Positions 28,482 through 36,824 of a stretch of DNA of 64,000 nucleotides are shown one piece after another (the stretch's first letter is position 1; every line of letters starts with the position of its first letter). Origin of the DNA: an uncultured Lactobacillus sp. (lineage in GTDB: Bacteria; Bacillota; Bacilli; Lactobacillales; Lactobacillaceae); the NCBI RefSeq assembly GCF_948948975.1, contig NZ_CARBVX010000007.1:1-64000 (forward strand). Direction: 5' to 3'. The position numbers and the translations under genes are program-made. The notes beneath the pieces are model-generated. The model worked only from the letters and a program-made list of their open reading frames with translations. It was not told the DNA's origin and did no database searches.

Positions 28482-28517
28482 AAAACGTGCTAAGTTGTAT
28501 AGCTTGGCACGTTTTTT
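28482..28517 (+). terminator. Intrinsic terminator of hup
   Basis: AAAACGTGCTAAG (28482-28494) pairs with CTTGGCACGTTTT (28503-28515), one T-G pair, 8-nt loop, T-tract. Confidence 0.88.
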
Positions 28518-28559
28518 GTGTACAATTATTGTGAGAGCACAAATGAAAAGAGTGAAAAA

Positions 28560-29819
28560 ATGACTTATTCTGAACAACTATTAGATGCAATTCAAAATCA
28601 TGATTTTTCTGATAATCGAATTCTCTTGAAAAAGGCTTTAGATAATGATGATCCAGAAATCCTTGCTTCTTTAGCTGAAAACCTGACTGATCTTGGTTTT
28701 ACTGATCTTTCTAAAGAGGTTTATCGTTTTTTGATTAGACAATTTCCTAAAGAGGACTTATTTAAGGTCTATTTAGCTGAAATTTTGTTAAATGATGGGG
28801 ATGAAGACGATGGCTTGCAGCTACTTTATGATGTAAAGCCAGATAGTGATGCTTACCTTGAAAGTTTGCTTGATTTAGCTGATTACTATCAAAGTAATGG
28901 ACTAATCGAAACAGCCCATCAAAAGCTCTTAGAAGCCCATAAATTAGCTCCTGATGAAGATGCCATTAACTTTGGCTTGGCTGAATTAGACTATCTTAGC
29001 GGTGACTACAGCGAAGCCTTAGACTTATACCGGAAATTAGCTAAAAATAATAAGACTTTTGGTGAAGTAGTTTTAAGTCAAAGAATTGCAGCTTGTCTTG
29101 CTAAATTAGGTGAGTATGAAGAAGCAGCAAATGAAATTAAGAGTCATGAAAATGATATTTTAAGTATTGATGCTCTTTATGAAGCTGGCTTAATTATGCT
29201 TTCTGCTAACGATAATAAGGCTGCGATTAAGTATTTAGACCAAGTAATTGAAACTCAACCTGATTATGTAAATGCCTATCCACTTCTAGCGCAAGCCTAT
29301 GCTGCAGAAGACAATAATGAGGAAGTACTTAGAACTGCGCAAACTGGTCTATCTTATAACGAATTGGATGAAGTTTTGTATAGTTTGGGAGCCAAAGCTG
29401 CTGCTAACTTGAATCAATTGGATGAAGCAGAACGCTTGCTTAAAAAGGGACTTGAGGTTGCCCCTGACAATAGTGATTTGCGCTTGCAATTGTCTAACTT
29501 ATATCTTCACCAGCATCAAGATGAGGCTAATATTAGCTTGTTCAAGGATCTTGATGATGAAGAGTTAGAACCACAAGCTCACTGGAATTTGGCTGTTTCT
29601 TATCAAAGACTTGAAGATTACGATAAGGCTAAGAGTGAGTTCTTGCTTGCCTATCCAGCCTTTCAAAATAATGCAAGCTTCTTGAGACAGATGATTAGCT
29701 TGTTCTATGAATTGCGTGAAATTCCAACAACTAAGGAATTGATTAAGAAGTACTTGCAAGTTCAACCAGATGATCTTGATATGCAAGATATGTTAGATGA
29801 ATTGAATAGTGAAGAGTAG
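28560..29819 (+). CDS. Tetratricopeptide-repeat protein
   Basis: 419 aa from the ATG at 28560 (MTYSEQLLDAIQNHDF). The longer frame from 28518 lies within the hup terminator tail and is rejected. A -10-like TACAAT sits at 28521. The protein is almost wholly helical TPR: the repeat pattern is clear at NFGLAELDYLSGDYSEALDL, IDALYEAGLIMLSANDNKAA and HWNLAVSYQRLEDYDKAKSE. It is acidic, with no signal or membrane segment, so it is a cytoplasmic adaptor of unknown partners. It lies after hup in other lactobacilli too (recalled, not checked). Confidence 0.88.
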   Translation: MTYSEQLLDAIQNHDFSDNRILLKKALDNDDPEILASLAENLTDLGFTDLSKEVYRFLIRQFPKEDLFKVYLAEILLNDGDEDDGLQLLYDVKPDSDAYLESLLDLADYYQSNGLIETAHQKLLEAHKLAPDEDAINFGLAELDYLSGDYSEALDLYRKLAKNNKTFGEVVLSQRIAACLAKLGEYEEAANEIKSHENDILSIDALYEAGLIMLSANDNKAAIKYLDQVIETQPDYVNAYPLLAQAYAAEDNNEEVLRTAQTGLSYNELDEVLYSLGAKAAANLNQLDEAERLLKKGLEVAPDNSDLRLQLSNLYLHQHQDEANISLFKDLDDEELEPQAHWNLAVSYQRLEDYDKAKSEFLLAYPAFQNNASFLRQMISLFYELREIPTTKELIKKYLQVQPDDLDMQDMLDELNSEE

Positions 29820-29820
29820 T

Positions 29821-29849
29821 AAAAAGCTGGCTTGTTGGCCAGCTTTTTT
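29821..29849 (+). terminator. Intrinsic terminator of the TPR gene; left edge of the accessory island
   Basis: AAAAAGCTGGC / GCCAGCTTTTT with a TTGTTG loop and T-tract. Beyond it lies an AT-rich stretch of about 250 bp with no ORF, containing only the signals before the SIR2-like gene. Confidence 0.92.
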
Positions 29850-29979
29850 GTTTGGTTCATATTTTTTATTATGTAAAGTACGAATACAAGTTTTCTATAT
29901 TTTATTTTGATATTAAAACATAGGGTTATTAGGAAAATAAATTATTAAATTTTAGTGGTTTGTGTAGAGATCTAAAAAC

Positions 29980-30022
29980 AGTACTTTCTCTTTCTGAACT
30001 TAAAAGAAAACAAAGTAGTACT
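29980..30022 (+). repeat. Imperfect inverted repeat upstream of the SIR2-HerA promoter
   Basis: AGTACTTTCTCTTT (29980-29993) faces AAAGAAAACAAAGTAGTACT (ending 30022), an imperfect dyad with AGTACT at both ends. It ends just before the -10 box at 30027, where a regulator could bind. Function inferred only. Confidence 0.4.
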
Positions 30023-30023
30023 T

Positions 30024-30032
30024 TGATATACT
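30024..30032 (+). promoter_or_regulatory. Extended -10 promoter of the SIR2-HerA-MTase-helicase unit
   Basis: TGATATACT is an extended -10 element (TG-n-TATACT), about 75 nt before the first gene. The surrounding 17 nt (30020-30036) are identical to those at 40411-40427 before the first Mrr gene. Confidence 0.55.
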
Positions 30033-30105
30033 TATTCTATAAACCGATTAGTAATAAATAAGTAGAAAATCTGGATATTTTTTATCTCAATTAGGGAGGA
30101 ATAGT

Positions 30106-31308
30106 ATGAATCAACGTGTAATTGATCCAACACAATTTATAGATGATTTACAAGGAAAGAATATTAACTTTTTGATAGGTGCTGGAGCATCAGCTGGATT
30201 GGTTAGAACGCTTAATATTTCGCTGCCTAATGAGTCATTTGAAGATTTCTATTCATCGGATGATATAACGCCAGAACAACGAGCAGTGTTAGATTTTATT
30301 TGGTTTCAACTATGGATAAAGGATACGCTAGTTGATGAAGAAAAAATGAAGGAAGTAAAAGAGAAGGGAGACAATAAAAGCGATGTAATAAAAAATTATT
30401 ATGAATTTGTAAATAACTTAGCAGGTTTGTTAGATGCAGAAGGGTATGATAAGCCAAAACGAGCTAATATTTTTACTACAAATTATGATTCATTATTTGA
30501 ATTAGTCTTTGATGAAATATCAAAAAAGAATCGATTAATTTATTTTAATGATGGTAGCAGAGGTTTTTTCAATAGATATATTTCAACAGAAAATTTTAAT
30601 CTTAACGTTTCTCATTCGGCCGTAACTGATAATTTTCAACGTAGTATTCCAACTATTAACTTGTTAAAAATACATGGTTCTATTACATGGACTAAGAGTA
30701 AGGAAGATAAAATAAAAGTTAGTATGAATTCAGATACTTTTAACAGTTTAGTAGAACTAGGAAATGAGTTGAGCAATAGAATTGACGAACATAGTTCTAT
30801 TTATAAGGTGTTTTTTGATCACGACCAAGACGTAGATAACGATATTAGAGAAAAACTACTAAACGAATTATTAGAATTTTATAAGGTAAATCAATATGAA
30901 ATTGAAAGTTTTATACTAAAGTATCATAATCTTCAAGTGGTAAATCCGACTAAAGAAAAATTTAGAGAAACTGTATTTCAACAAAATTATTATCAAATGA
31001 TACGAATGCTAAGCTTTGAATTAGAGAAGAAAAACTCGGTTTTAATAGTATTTGGTTTCTCATTTGCAGATGAGCATATTAGAGAAATTGTAAAAAGATC
31101 GATAATTAATCCATATTTGAAAGTATTCGTCATTTGTTATGACGCTTCTACTAGAGAAAAAATTAGTAGTATGTTTCAAGATGTTCAGACTGATAATATT
31201 GAGTATCTTCCTTATTCTTTTGAAAAAAATCAAGATGGTCAAGACTTAGAAATACATGGCAATTTCGATTATTTAAACTTTTTATTTGGTGATATTAGTA
31301 ATGGATAA
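30106..31308 (+). CDS. SIR2-like domain protein (predicted NADase of a SIR2-HerA pair)
   Basis: 400 aa. The SIR2-like nucleotide fold is visible: FLIGAGASAG at residues 22-31, FTTNYD at 123-128, KIHGSITW with the likely catalytic His190, and VFGFSFADEHI near the C-terminus. Bacterial SIR2 proteins paired with a HerA ATPase are known anti-phage systems (SIR2-HerA, also called Nezha) in which the SIR2 subunit destroys NAD+ on infection. GGGAGGAA ribosome site before ATG. Its stop overlaps the HerA start by 8 nt, so the two are probably translationally coupled. NADase activity is inferred from the family, not shown. Confidence 0.88.
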   Translation: MNQRVIDPTQFIDDLQGKNINFLIGAGASAGLVRTLNISLPNESFEDFYSSDDITPEQRAVLDFIWFQLWIKDTLVDEEKMKEVKEKGDNKSDVIKNYYEFVNNLAGLLDAEGYDKPKRANIFTTNYDSLFELVFDEISKKNRLIYFNDGSRGFFNRYISTENFNLNVSHSAVTDNFQRSIPTINLLKIHGSITWTKSKEDKIKVSMNSDTFNSLVELGNELSNRIDEHSSIYKVFFDHDQDVDNDIREKLLNELLEFYKVNQYEIESFILKYHNLQVVNPTKEKFRETVFQQNYYQMIRMLSFELEKKNSVLIVFGFSFADEHIREIVKRSIINPYLKVFVICYDASTREKISSMFQDVQTDNIEYLPYSFEKNQDGQDLEIHGNFDYLNFLFGDISNG

Positions 31309-33211
31309 CAAAGAGTATATCATTGGGACGGTTAGAGAGATTCAAGGAACTTCAGTTATTGTTCGAATGTTTGAGGGAGCAGATCAATTTACTTACTTTA
31401 TTAATGGTAAAAGATACTCTGGAGTGCTTATTGGGTCCTATATTGGAATAAAACGTGGGCAATATCTAATAGTAGAACTTATTGAGAAAGAAAGTGCCAT
31501 TGATAATTTAAATGATATAGAAAATCATACCTTTTCTAAAAAAAGATTTGTTCGTGAATTTTATTTGAAAATAATAGGATCTTTTCATCGTGGAATATAT
31601 ACCCAAGGTATGGTGGCATTTCCTCAAATTTTTAATGATGTTGTGCTTTTATCAGACGAACAAATTCATGCTGTGATAGCTGGTGGCCAAGTTGTAAAAA
31701 AGGAGTCTCTTGAATACTTAAAATTAGGAAAAATCTGGCCAAATGGGATTGATTATTATGTACACTGGCCGAATTTGTTTAATACGCATATTGCGATATT
31801 TGGAAATACTGGGAGTGGAAAGTCCAATACTTTAACTAAGCTCTACACCTCTCTGTTTGATTTAGCCAAAGAGAAGAAAATTGACTTTGGAGAATCAAAA
31901 TTTTGCTTTTTAGATTTTAATGGAGAATATACTTCTGAAGAGGTCTTCTCTAAAGAAAAAGATGTAATAAAATTATCTACTAGAAAACCAGCTGATTCCA
32001 TACAAGACGAAAATAAATTTTCAGTTCCATATAATGTATTCTGGGACAAAGATTTGCTATCAACTATATTTGGAGCTACAGAGCAAACACAGCAACCATT
32101 TCTATCTAGGCTAATAAATTTTTATTTTAAGGATGATACTTTTATTGACCATATTTCTAATTATGTGGTGAGAGCTTTTCAAGAAATATACACTTCTAGT
32201 GCAAATTTAGAATCGCTAAATTTGTTAAAAGAGGTTCTTAATGATCTTGCCTTAAATAATGAGGCTGTGAGTGAGTGGATTGATAATAGTTTAGTAAATA
32301 AAACTACTGGAAAATTTTATTCAACTCATAAATTTGATGGGTGGGATCTATTCAAAAGGGACTCTCTTTATTTTTGGAATATAAATACACAAGCTTTGAA
32401 TTCGGAAATAAAAAACGCCAAAGAAAATATACAGATAGAAACTATATTTGGCTTTCCTCCTAAAGTTTATAATCCAATTCATCAATTAAAAATTGCTGCT
32501 AAATTGCAAATGATACACGATCTATCAAATCATACAATTCAGTATGATCATTTAGCACCTCTATTGCATCGTATTGAAGCGAGAAGTAAAGATTTAAATA
32601 AAGTAATAATTATTGGGCCAAAAGAACATAAAATTACTGATAATAGAAAGAATATACAAATTATTTCGTTAAAAGATGTTAATAAAGACATTAGATTATT
32701 GATACCTTTATTAGTAGCAAAAGTTACATATTCACATCAAAAATCATCTAATTCTAAACACAAAAAAATATTCAATTTAATTATTGATGAAGCTCATAAT
32801 ATATTATCGGATCTCTCAGCAGTTGAATCTGAAAAATGGAAGGATTATAGATTAGATGTATTTGAAGAGATAATAAAAGAGGGAAGAAAATTTGGTTACT
32901 ATTTAACGATTGCGAGTCAGAGACCCGCTGATATTTCTGCAACTGTTGTTTCTCAGGTACATAATTATTTTATCCACAGGCTTGTAAATGATAATGACTT
33001 AAAAATGCTCCAAAATACTTTATCTGCTTTAGATGCTGTAACTAGGAGCACTATTCCAAATTTATCTCCAGGACAAGCTATAGTGACTGGAGTTTCTTTT
33101 GAACAGCCAGTGGTGGTACAAGTTGATGAATTAGATGATTCAAAGAAACCAAAAAGTTCTAATACTAATTTGTTGAAGATATGGGGTAGGGACGAACAGG
33201 GGGTAAAATAG
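31301..33211 (+). CDS. HerA-type ATPase (DUF87 family), partner of the SIR2-like protein
   Basis: 636 aa from the ATG at 31301, which overlaps the SIR2 stop. A TTG at 31286 is possible but lacks a better ribosome site. An N-terminal barrel-like region (YIIGTVREIQGTSVIVRMFE) precedes the ATPase core: Walker A GNTGSGKSN at about 168-176, Walker B LIIDEAHN with D496-E497, then an SQRP block (TIASQRPADIS) and a C-terminal RLVNDND segment. HerA proteins form hexameric DNA translocases; in defence pairs they assemble with the SIR2 or nuclease subunit. The gene is richer in ATA, AGA and AAT codons than the two genes after it. Confidence 0.9.
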   Translation: MDNKEYIIGTVREIQGTSVIVRMFEGADQFTYFINGKRYSGVLIGSYIGIKRGQYLIVELIEKESAIDNLNDIENHTFSKKRFVREFYLKIIGSFHRGIYTQGMVAFPQIFNDVVLLSDEQIHAVIAGGQVVKKESLEYLKLGKIWPNGIDYYVHWPNLFNTHIAIFGNTGSGKSNTLTKLYTSLFDLAKEKKIDFGESKFCFLDFNGEYTSEEVFSKEKDVIKLSTRKPADSIQDENKFSVPYNVFWDKDLLSTIFGATEQTQQPFLSRLINFYFKDDTFIDHISNYVVRAFQEIYTSSANLESLNLLKEVLNDLALNNEAVSEWIDNSLVNKTTGKFYSTHKFDGWDLFKRDSLYFWNINTQALNSEIKNAKENIQIETIFGFPPKVYNPIHQLKIAAKLQMIHDLSNHTIQYDHLAPLLHRIEARSKDLNKVIIIGPKEHKITDNRKNIQIISLKDVNKDIRLLIPLLVAKVTYSHQKSSNSKHKKIFNLIIDEAHNILSDLSAVESEKWKDYRLDVFEEIIKEGRKFGYYLTIASQRPADISATVVSQVHNYFIHRLVNDNDLKMLQNTLSALDAVTRSTIPNLSPGQAIVTGVSFEQPVVVQVDELDDSKKPKSSNTNLLKIWGRDEQGVK

Positions 33212-33335
33212 TTTTTTAATAAAATATTTGCTTTAATTTAAAATTAAATAAGCCCTAGTGTAGCTTTTTTGGAAGAAGTATGATTTGTGGTATCAAGGCG
33301 TTATATGATAACTATTTAAAAGAAATAAGGAAATA

Positions 33336-36300
33336 TTGAAAAACATGGTTAATCAATTACATATCAAAGATATATTAACTAATATGGCCGGTGATGAAGT
33401 ATCTGTTGATATTCTTGGAAGCTATTTAGGATATACGGTAGGGAAAAACCCTATTAATCCAGACAGTAACTTGAGAATATATTTTACCGACAAAACAGAA
33501 GATAAAAATACTGGTGTCATGGCCGTACTAGCAATGCCAGATTTAGATGAAAATTCAAATACAATTCAGATTCGTAAACTTTACGAACAGGTAATCGATA
33601 TTAAGAATAATCAGTTAGGATCAGATTTTTCTGTTTCTGTTGTCGGTTTTATTGGTAAAAAACGTTTAGTTTTCTTCCCAATAGTAGGTGGAAACAGAGA
33701 TACTCGCTTAGATATAAATCCTAGAACTGTGGATATTAATCTCTATAAGCGCAATCTAAATTACTTAAAGAACGACGGTATTGTAGTAGAAGAGAGCCCA
33801 TTTGGCTTTGGTGCTGAAATTAAGATTGATGACAAAGCATTTAGACGTGAGCTTTCAAGTGGTTTCTTAACTATGGTATCTCTTTATAGAAAAAAGCTCT
33901 CTGAGTGGATTACTGCTTCAGATCTCAAAAAATACTTGGAAAACTTGGTTTCAGACAAGGCGAAGGTATACATAGAGCACAATAATATTAATGAGCTGGT
34001 TCAAGATGAATCATACAAAAAAGTTCTATCAACTGTAGTTGATACTATTTCATTAAGACAGTTAATGAGACGCTTTCTTGAAGGATACTACGGTCCTGAT
34101 TCATTTGATGTTGATGGAATTGCATTAGGTGTTGGTGATGGAACTCTTGATGAAGCTATTGAAAAAGCTGTTAATATTGCTAAAAATGTTAGTGAAGAGA
34201 AAGAAATTAAGAAGTTGAATAAACAGAAAACAGCTATTGGTCAACTAGATCTATTTGCGGCTAGTTTTACTCCAGAAGAAATTGAAGCAACTTCTCAAGT
34301 TCAAGTGAAAGAAGATCATAAGGACTATCTTGCTGATTTAAGTAAAAATGCCAGCAAGCAGTTTGAATTAGCTTATGGCGGAGACTTATTCGCTGGTTCT
34401 ATTGGGGACGCGGCTACTAAAATCGATAATGAATTGGCAAAGCAAAATGATGTAGATTGGGTTAAACCTTATATTGACACTAAAGAAGGTAACTTCAGCT
34501 TTAGATTTGAAGATATGCCACCAGAAGCTATCGAAAAGCAGTACGAAGACTCTATGAGTCAAAATGTTCAGATTACTTTAGATAAGGAAACTAATAAACC
34601 AGTAGTTTTCTTTGGTGATGATGAAGTAGAACAGAAGAATAAGGGCGCATATTACACTGATCAACGTTTTGTTGATTATATGGTAAATCAGACAGTATCA
34701 GTAGAGTTCCAAAATAGATATGACGCTATTAAAACATCGCTCAAAGGAGATGACATTACTGAAATAGATGCAGCTATTCAGCACTTATTAGATTTGAAGA
34801 TAGCCGATTTCTCATGTGGTGGGGGATCATTTTTGAGAGGGGCATTTCTTAAAATTGCAGAACAATTCCCTATGTTCAATGCATTGGATTATCCTCAAGA
34901 AATACGAGAAAAGTACAATTTCCTCAGCAATTCAGAAGATAGTCAATATCTCTGGGAAGACTATGTAATGAAGCATATGATCTATGGTGTTGATATTGAT
35001 TACAAAGCTATTATTATATCAAGTTTAACTTTAACTTTATCATCCCTGGAACATAAACCTAAAAATACTAAGTTACCACAACTCATTGGTCGAACGCTTA
35101 TCCATGCCAACTCATTAATTAATGCTGTTCCTTATTACAAGCGTGAAGAAGTTTTTAGCAAGTATAAGAAAGATATTGCTAAATTAAGAAAGCTCAAGTT
35201 TACCAACTTTTCAGCGTTTACTAAATTACGTGATGATTTAACTGAAAAGGTTATGTCTGAAGCTGGTGATGTATCAAAATACGCTAGTTTTCTTGAAATT
35301 AATTGTATTGAATTTTGCTTGCCTGAAATTTTCTTTAATGAAGATGGAACTCTTAAAGAACACGGTGGCTTAGATATTATTATTGGTAATCCTCCGTGGG
35401 AAATTTGGAAGCCAAATTCTGATGAATTTTTTTCAGAATATGAAGCTAGTTATCGTGGTTTACCCAATAAGCGTGCAAAGAAAAAGCTTGAAAAAGAAAT
35501 AATTGCTAAGATGCCTAATATTGCAGAAAAATGGCAGGAGGAACAAGATAGAATTAAAACTGCCTCTAAGTACTACAGATCAACTGATAATTTCCATTAC
35601 CAAACCTGGAAGGTTAATGGCAGAAAGACTTCTTCAGACTTGAACTTGTATAAGGTATCACTTGAACGTTTTACTCAATTAGCTAAAGACGGTGCATTAT
35701 TTAGCATTTTAGTACCAGATAATTTTGCAACTGACAACGGATCCACTGGACTACGTCATTTAGTAATTGATCACTATAAACTTAACGAATTTCTTTCATT
35801 TGAAAATAGAAAAGGAATATTTGCAGCGGTAGATAATAGATATAAGTTTGCAGTTCTATCATTTGATGGAATGAATAAAGATTTAAAAGAAACAGCATTT
35901 CGTTCATTCTTCTATCGTCAAAACTTAGATGATTTAAATAATAATACACTTAAGATGTTATATCCTTTTGATTTCTTATTTGATATGGAACCAGAACGTT
36001 ATGCGATGGTCGAGGCACGAAACAAAGAAATTTTTGATCTATTTAGAAAGATTAGGACTACTTTTAAACCTCTAAGAGATAGTAAATTAGTTGATTTTAG
36101 AAGAGATTTTGATAGAACTAATGATGCTGATAAATTTATTGAGATTAAAGATGCAACAGAAAAAGATGTTCCCTTATATGAGGGAAAATATATTAATCAG
36201 TTTATAATTGAGCCAGAAAAAATTAAGTATGCAATAAACAAAGAAGTAGCTGAAAGAAAATTAAAAGAAGATATCTCTCAGTATAGAATCGGAGTACGGG

Positions 36301-36824
36301 CAGTGGCTAGCTCTACTAATAAACGTTCACTGATAGCGACCCTGTTGCCTCCACATACTACAAGTATGAATAGCTTGCTATCACAAAAAAATGCTAACAA
36401 GTTTGGTGCCTCAAATAAGTTATTTATTTTAGGTATATTAAACAGTTACGTATTAGATTTTGTTTTAAGGCAATTAATTTCTATTAATATCAATCAAATC
36501 TATTTACAACAATTGCCGATTCCAAAAGAGTCCGATGTAAGAGACGCGCCATCAATTATTCAAATAACAAAAGAACTTCTAAAAAAAAATACTAATCACT
36601 ATCAAGATTTAGATGAAATAGTTGAAGGAAGGAAGTATCAAAATTATAGGTATGAAGAATTGGTTGCTGAGCTTAATGCACGAGTGATGATTGACTTTGG
36701 ATTAACTAGACAAGAGATAGTTATCTTGATGCATACTTTTGAAAGTGCAAATCATACTAAAGACGTTCAAGAAGAAACTCAACGTATTTTGGATTGCTAT
36801 GATAAGTTAAGTGAGGAAAGTTAA
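33336..36824 (+). CDS. Large N6-adenine DNA methyltransferase with C-terminal target-recognition-like region
   Basis: 1162 aa from a TTG at 33336; an ATG at 33345 is the alternative, both behind AAGGA. The methyltransferase core has KGAYYTD (436-442), the SAM-binding motif DFSCGGGSFL (from 491) and the catalytic motif NPPW (685-688), which marks an amino-methyltransferase, probably N6-adenine. The region near 1000-1110 (ILGILNSYVLDFVLRQLI, then QLPIP) resembles the TaqI/Eco57I-type specificity part. The ~430 residues before the core have no motif I recognise. No separate specificity subunit is nearby. The gene is separated from HerA by 124 bp and overlaps the helicase gene by one nt (TAATG). 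Confidence 0.88.
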   Translation: MKNMVNQLHIKDILTNMAGDEVSVDILGSYLGYTVGKNPINPDSNLRIYFTDKTEDKNTGVMAVLAMPDLDENSNTIQIRKLYEQVIDIKNNQLGSDFSVSVVGFIGKKRLVFFPIVGGNRDTRLDINPRTVDINLYKRNLNYLKNDGIVVEESPFGFGAEIKIDDKAFRRELSSGFLTMVSLYRKKLSEWITASDLKKYLENLVSDKAKVYIEHNNINELVQDESYKKVLSTVVDTISLRQLMRRFLEGYYGPDSFDVDGIALGVGDGTLDEAIEKAVNIAKNVSEEKEIKKLNKQKTAIGQLDLFAASFTPEEIEATSQVQVKEDHKDYLADLSKNASKQFELAYGGDLFAGSIGDAATKIDNELAKQNDVDWVKPYIDTKEGNFSFRFEDMPPEAIEKQYEDSMSQNVQITLDKETNKPVVFFGDDEVEQKNKGAYYTDQRFVDYMVNQTVSVEFQNRYDAIKTSLKGDDITEIDAAIQHLLDLKIADFSCGGGSFLRGAFLKIAEQFPMFNALDYPQEIREKYNFLSNSEDSQYLWEDYVMKHMIYGVDIDYKAIIISSLTLTLSSLEHKPKNTKLPQLIGRTLIHANSLINAVPYYKREEVFSKYKKDIAKLRKLKFTNFSAFTKLRDDLTEKVMSEAGDVSKYASFLEINCIEFCLPEIFFNEDGTLKEHGGLDIIIGNPPWEIWKPNSDEFFSEYEASYRGLPNKRAKKKLEKEIIAKMPNIAEKWQEEQDRIKTASKYYRSTDNFHYQTWKVNGRKTSSDLNLYKVSLERFTQLAKDGALFSILVPDNFATDNGSTGLRHLVIDHYKLNEFLSFENRKGIFAAVDNRYKFAVLSFDGMNKDLKETAFRSFFYRQNLDDLNNNTLKMLYPFDFLFDMEPERYAMVEARNKEIFDLFRKIRTTFKPLRDSKLVDFRRDFDRTNDADKFIEIKDATEKDVPLYEGKYINQFIIEPEKIKYAINKEVAERKLKEDISQYRIGVRAVASSTNKRSLIATLLPPHTTSMNSLLSQKNANKFGASNKLFILGILNSYVLDFVLRQLISININQIYLQQLPIPKESDVRDAPSIIQITKELLKKNTNHYQDLDEIVEGRKYQNYRYEELVAELNARVMIDFGLTRQEIVILMHTFESANHTKDVQEETQRILDCYDKLSEES

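Noticed and set aside
33212..33335. Separate promoter for the methyltransferase in the 124-bp gap
   Set aside because: TATGAT at 33303 has no suitably spaced -35 or TG extension, so I could not support a promoter, though one is not excluded.
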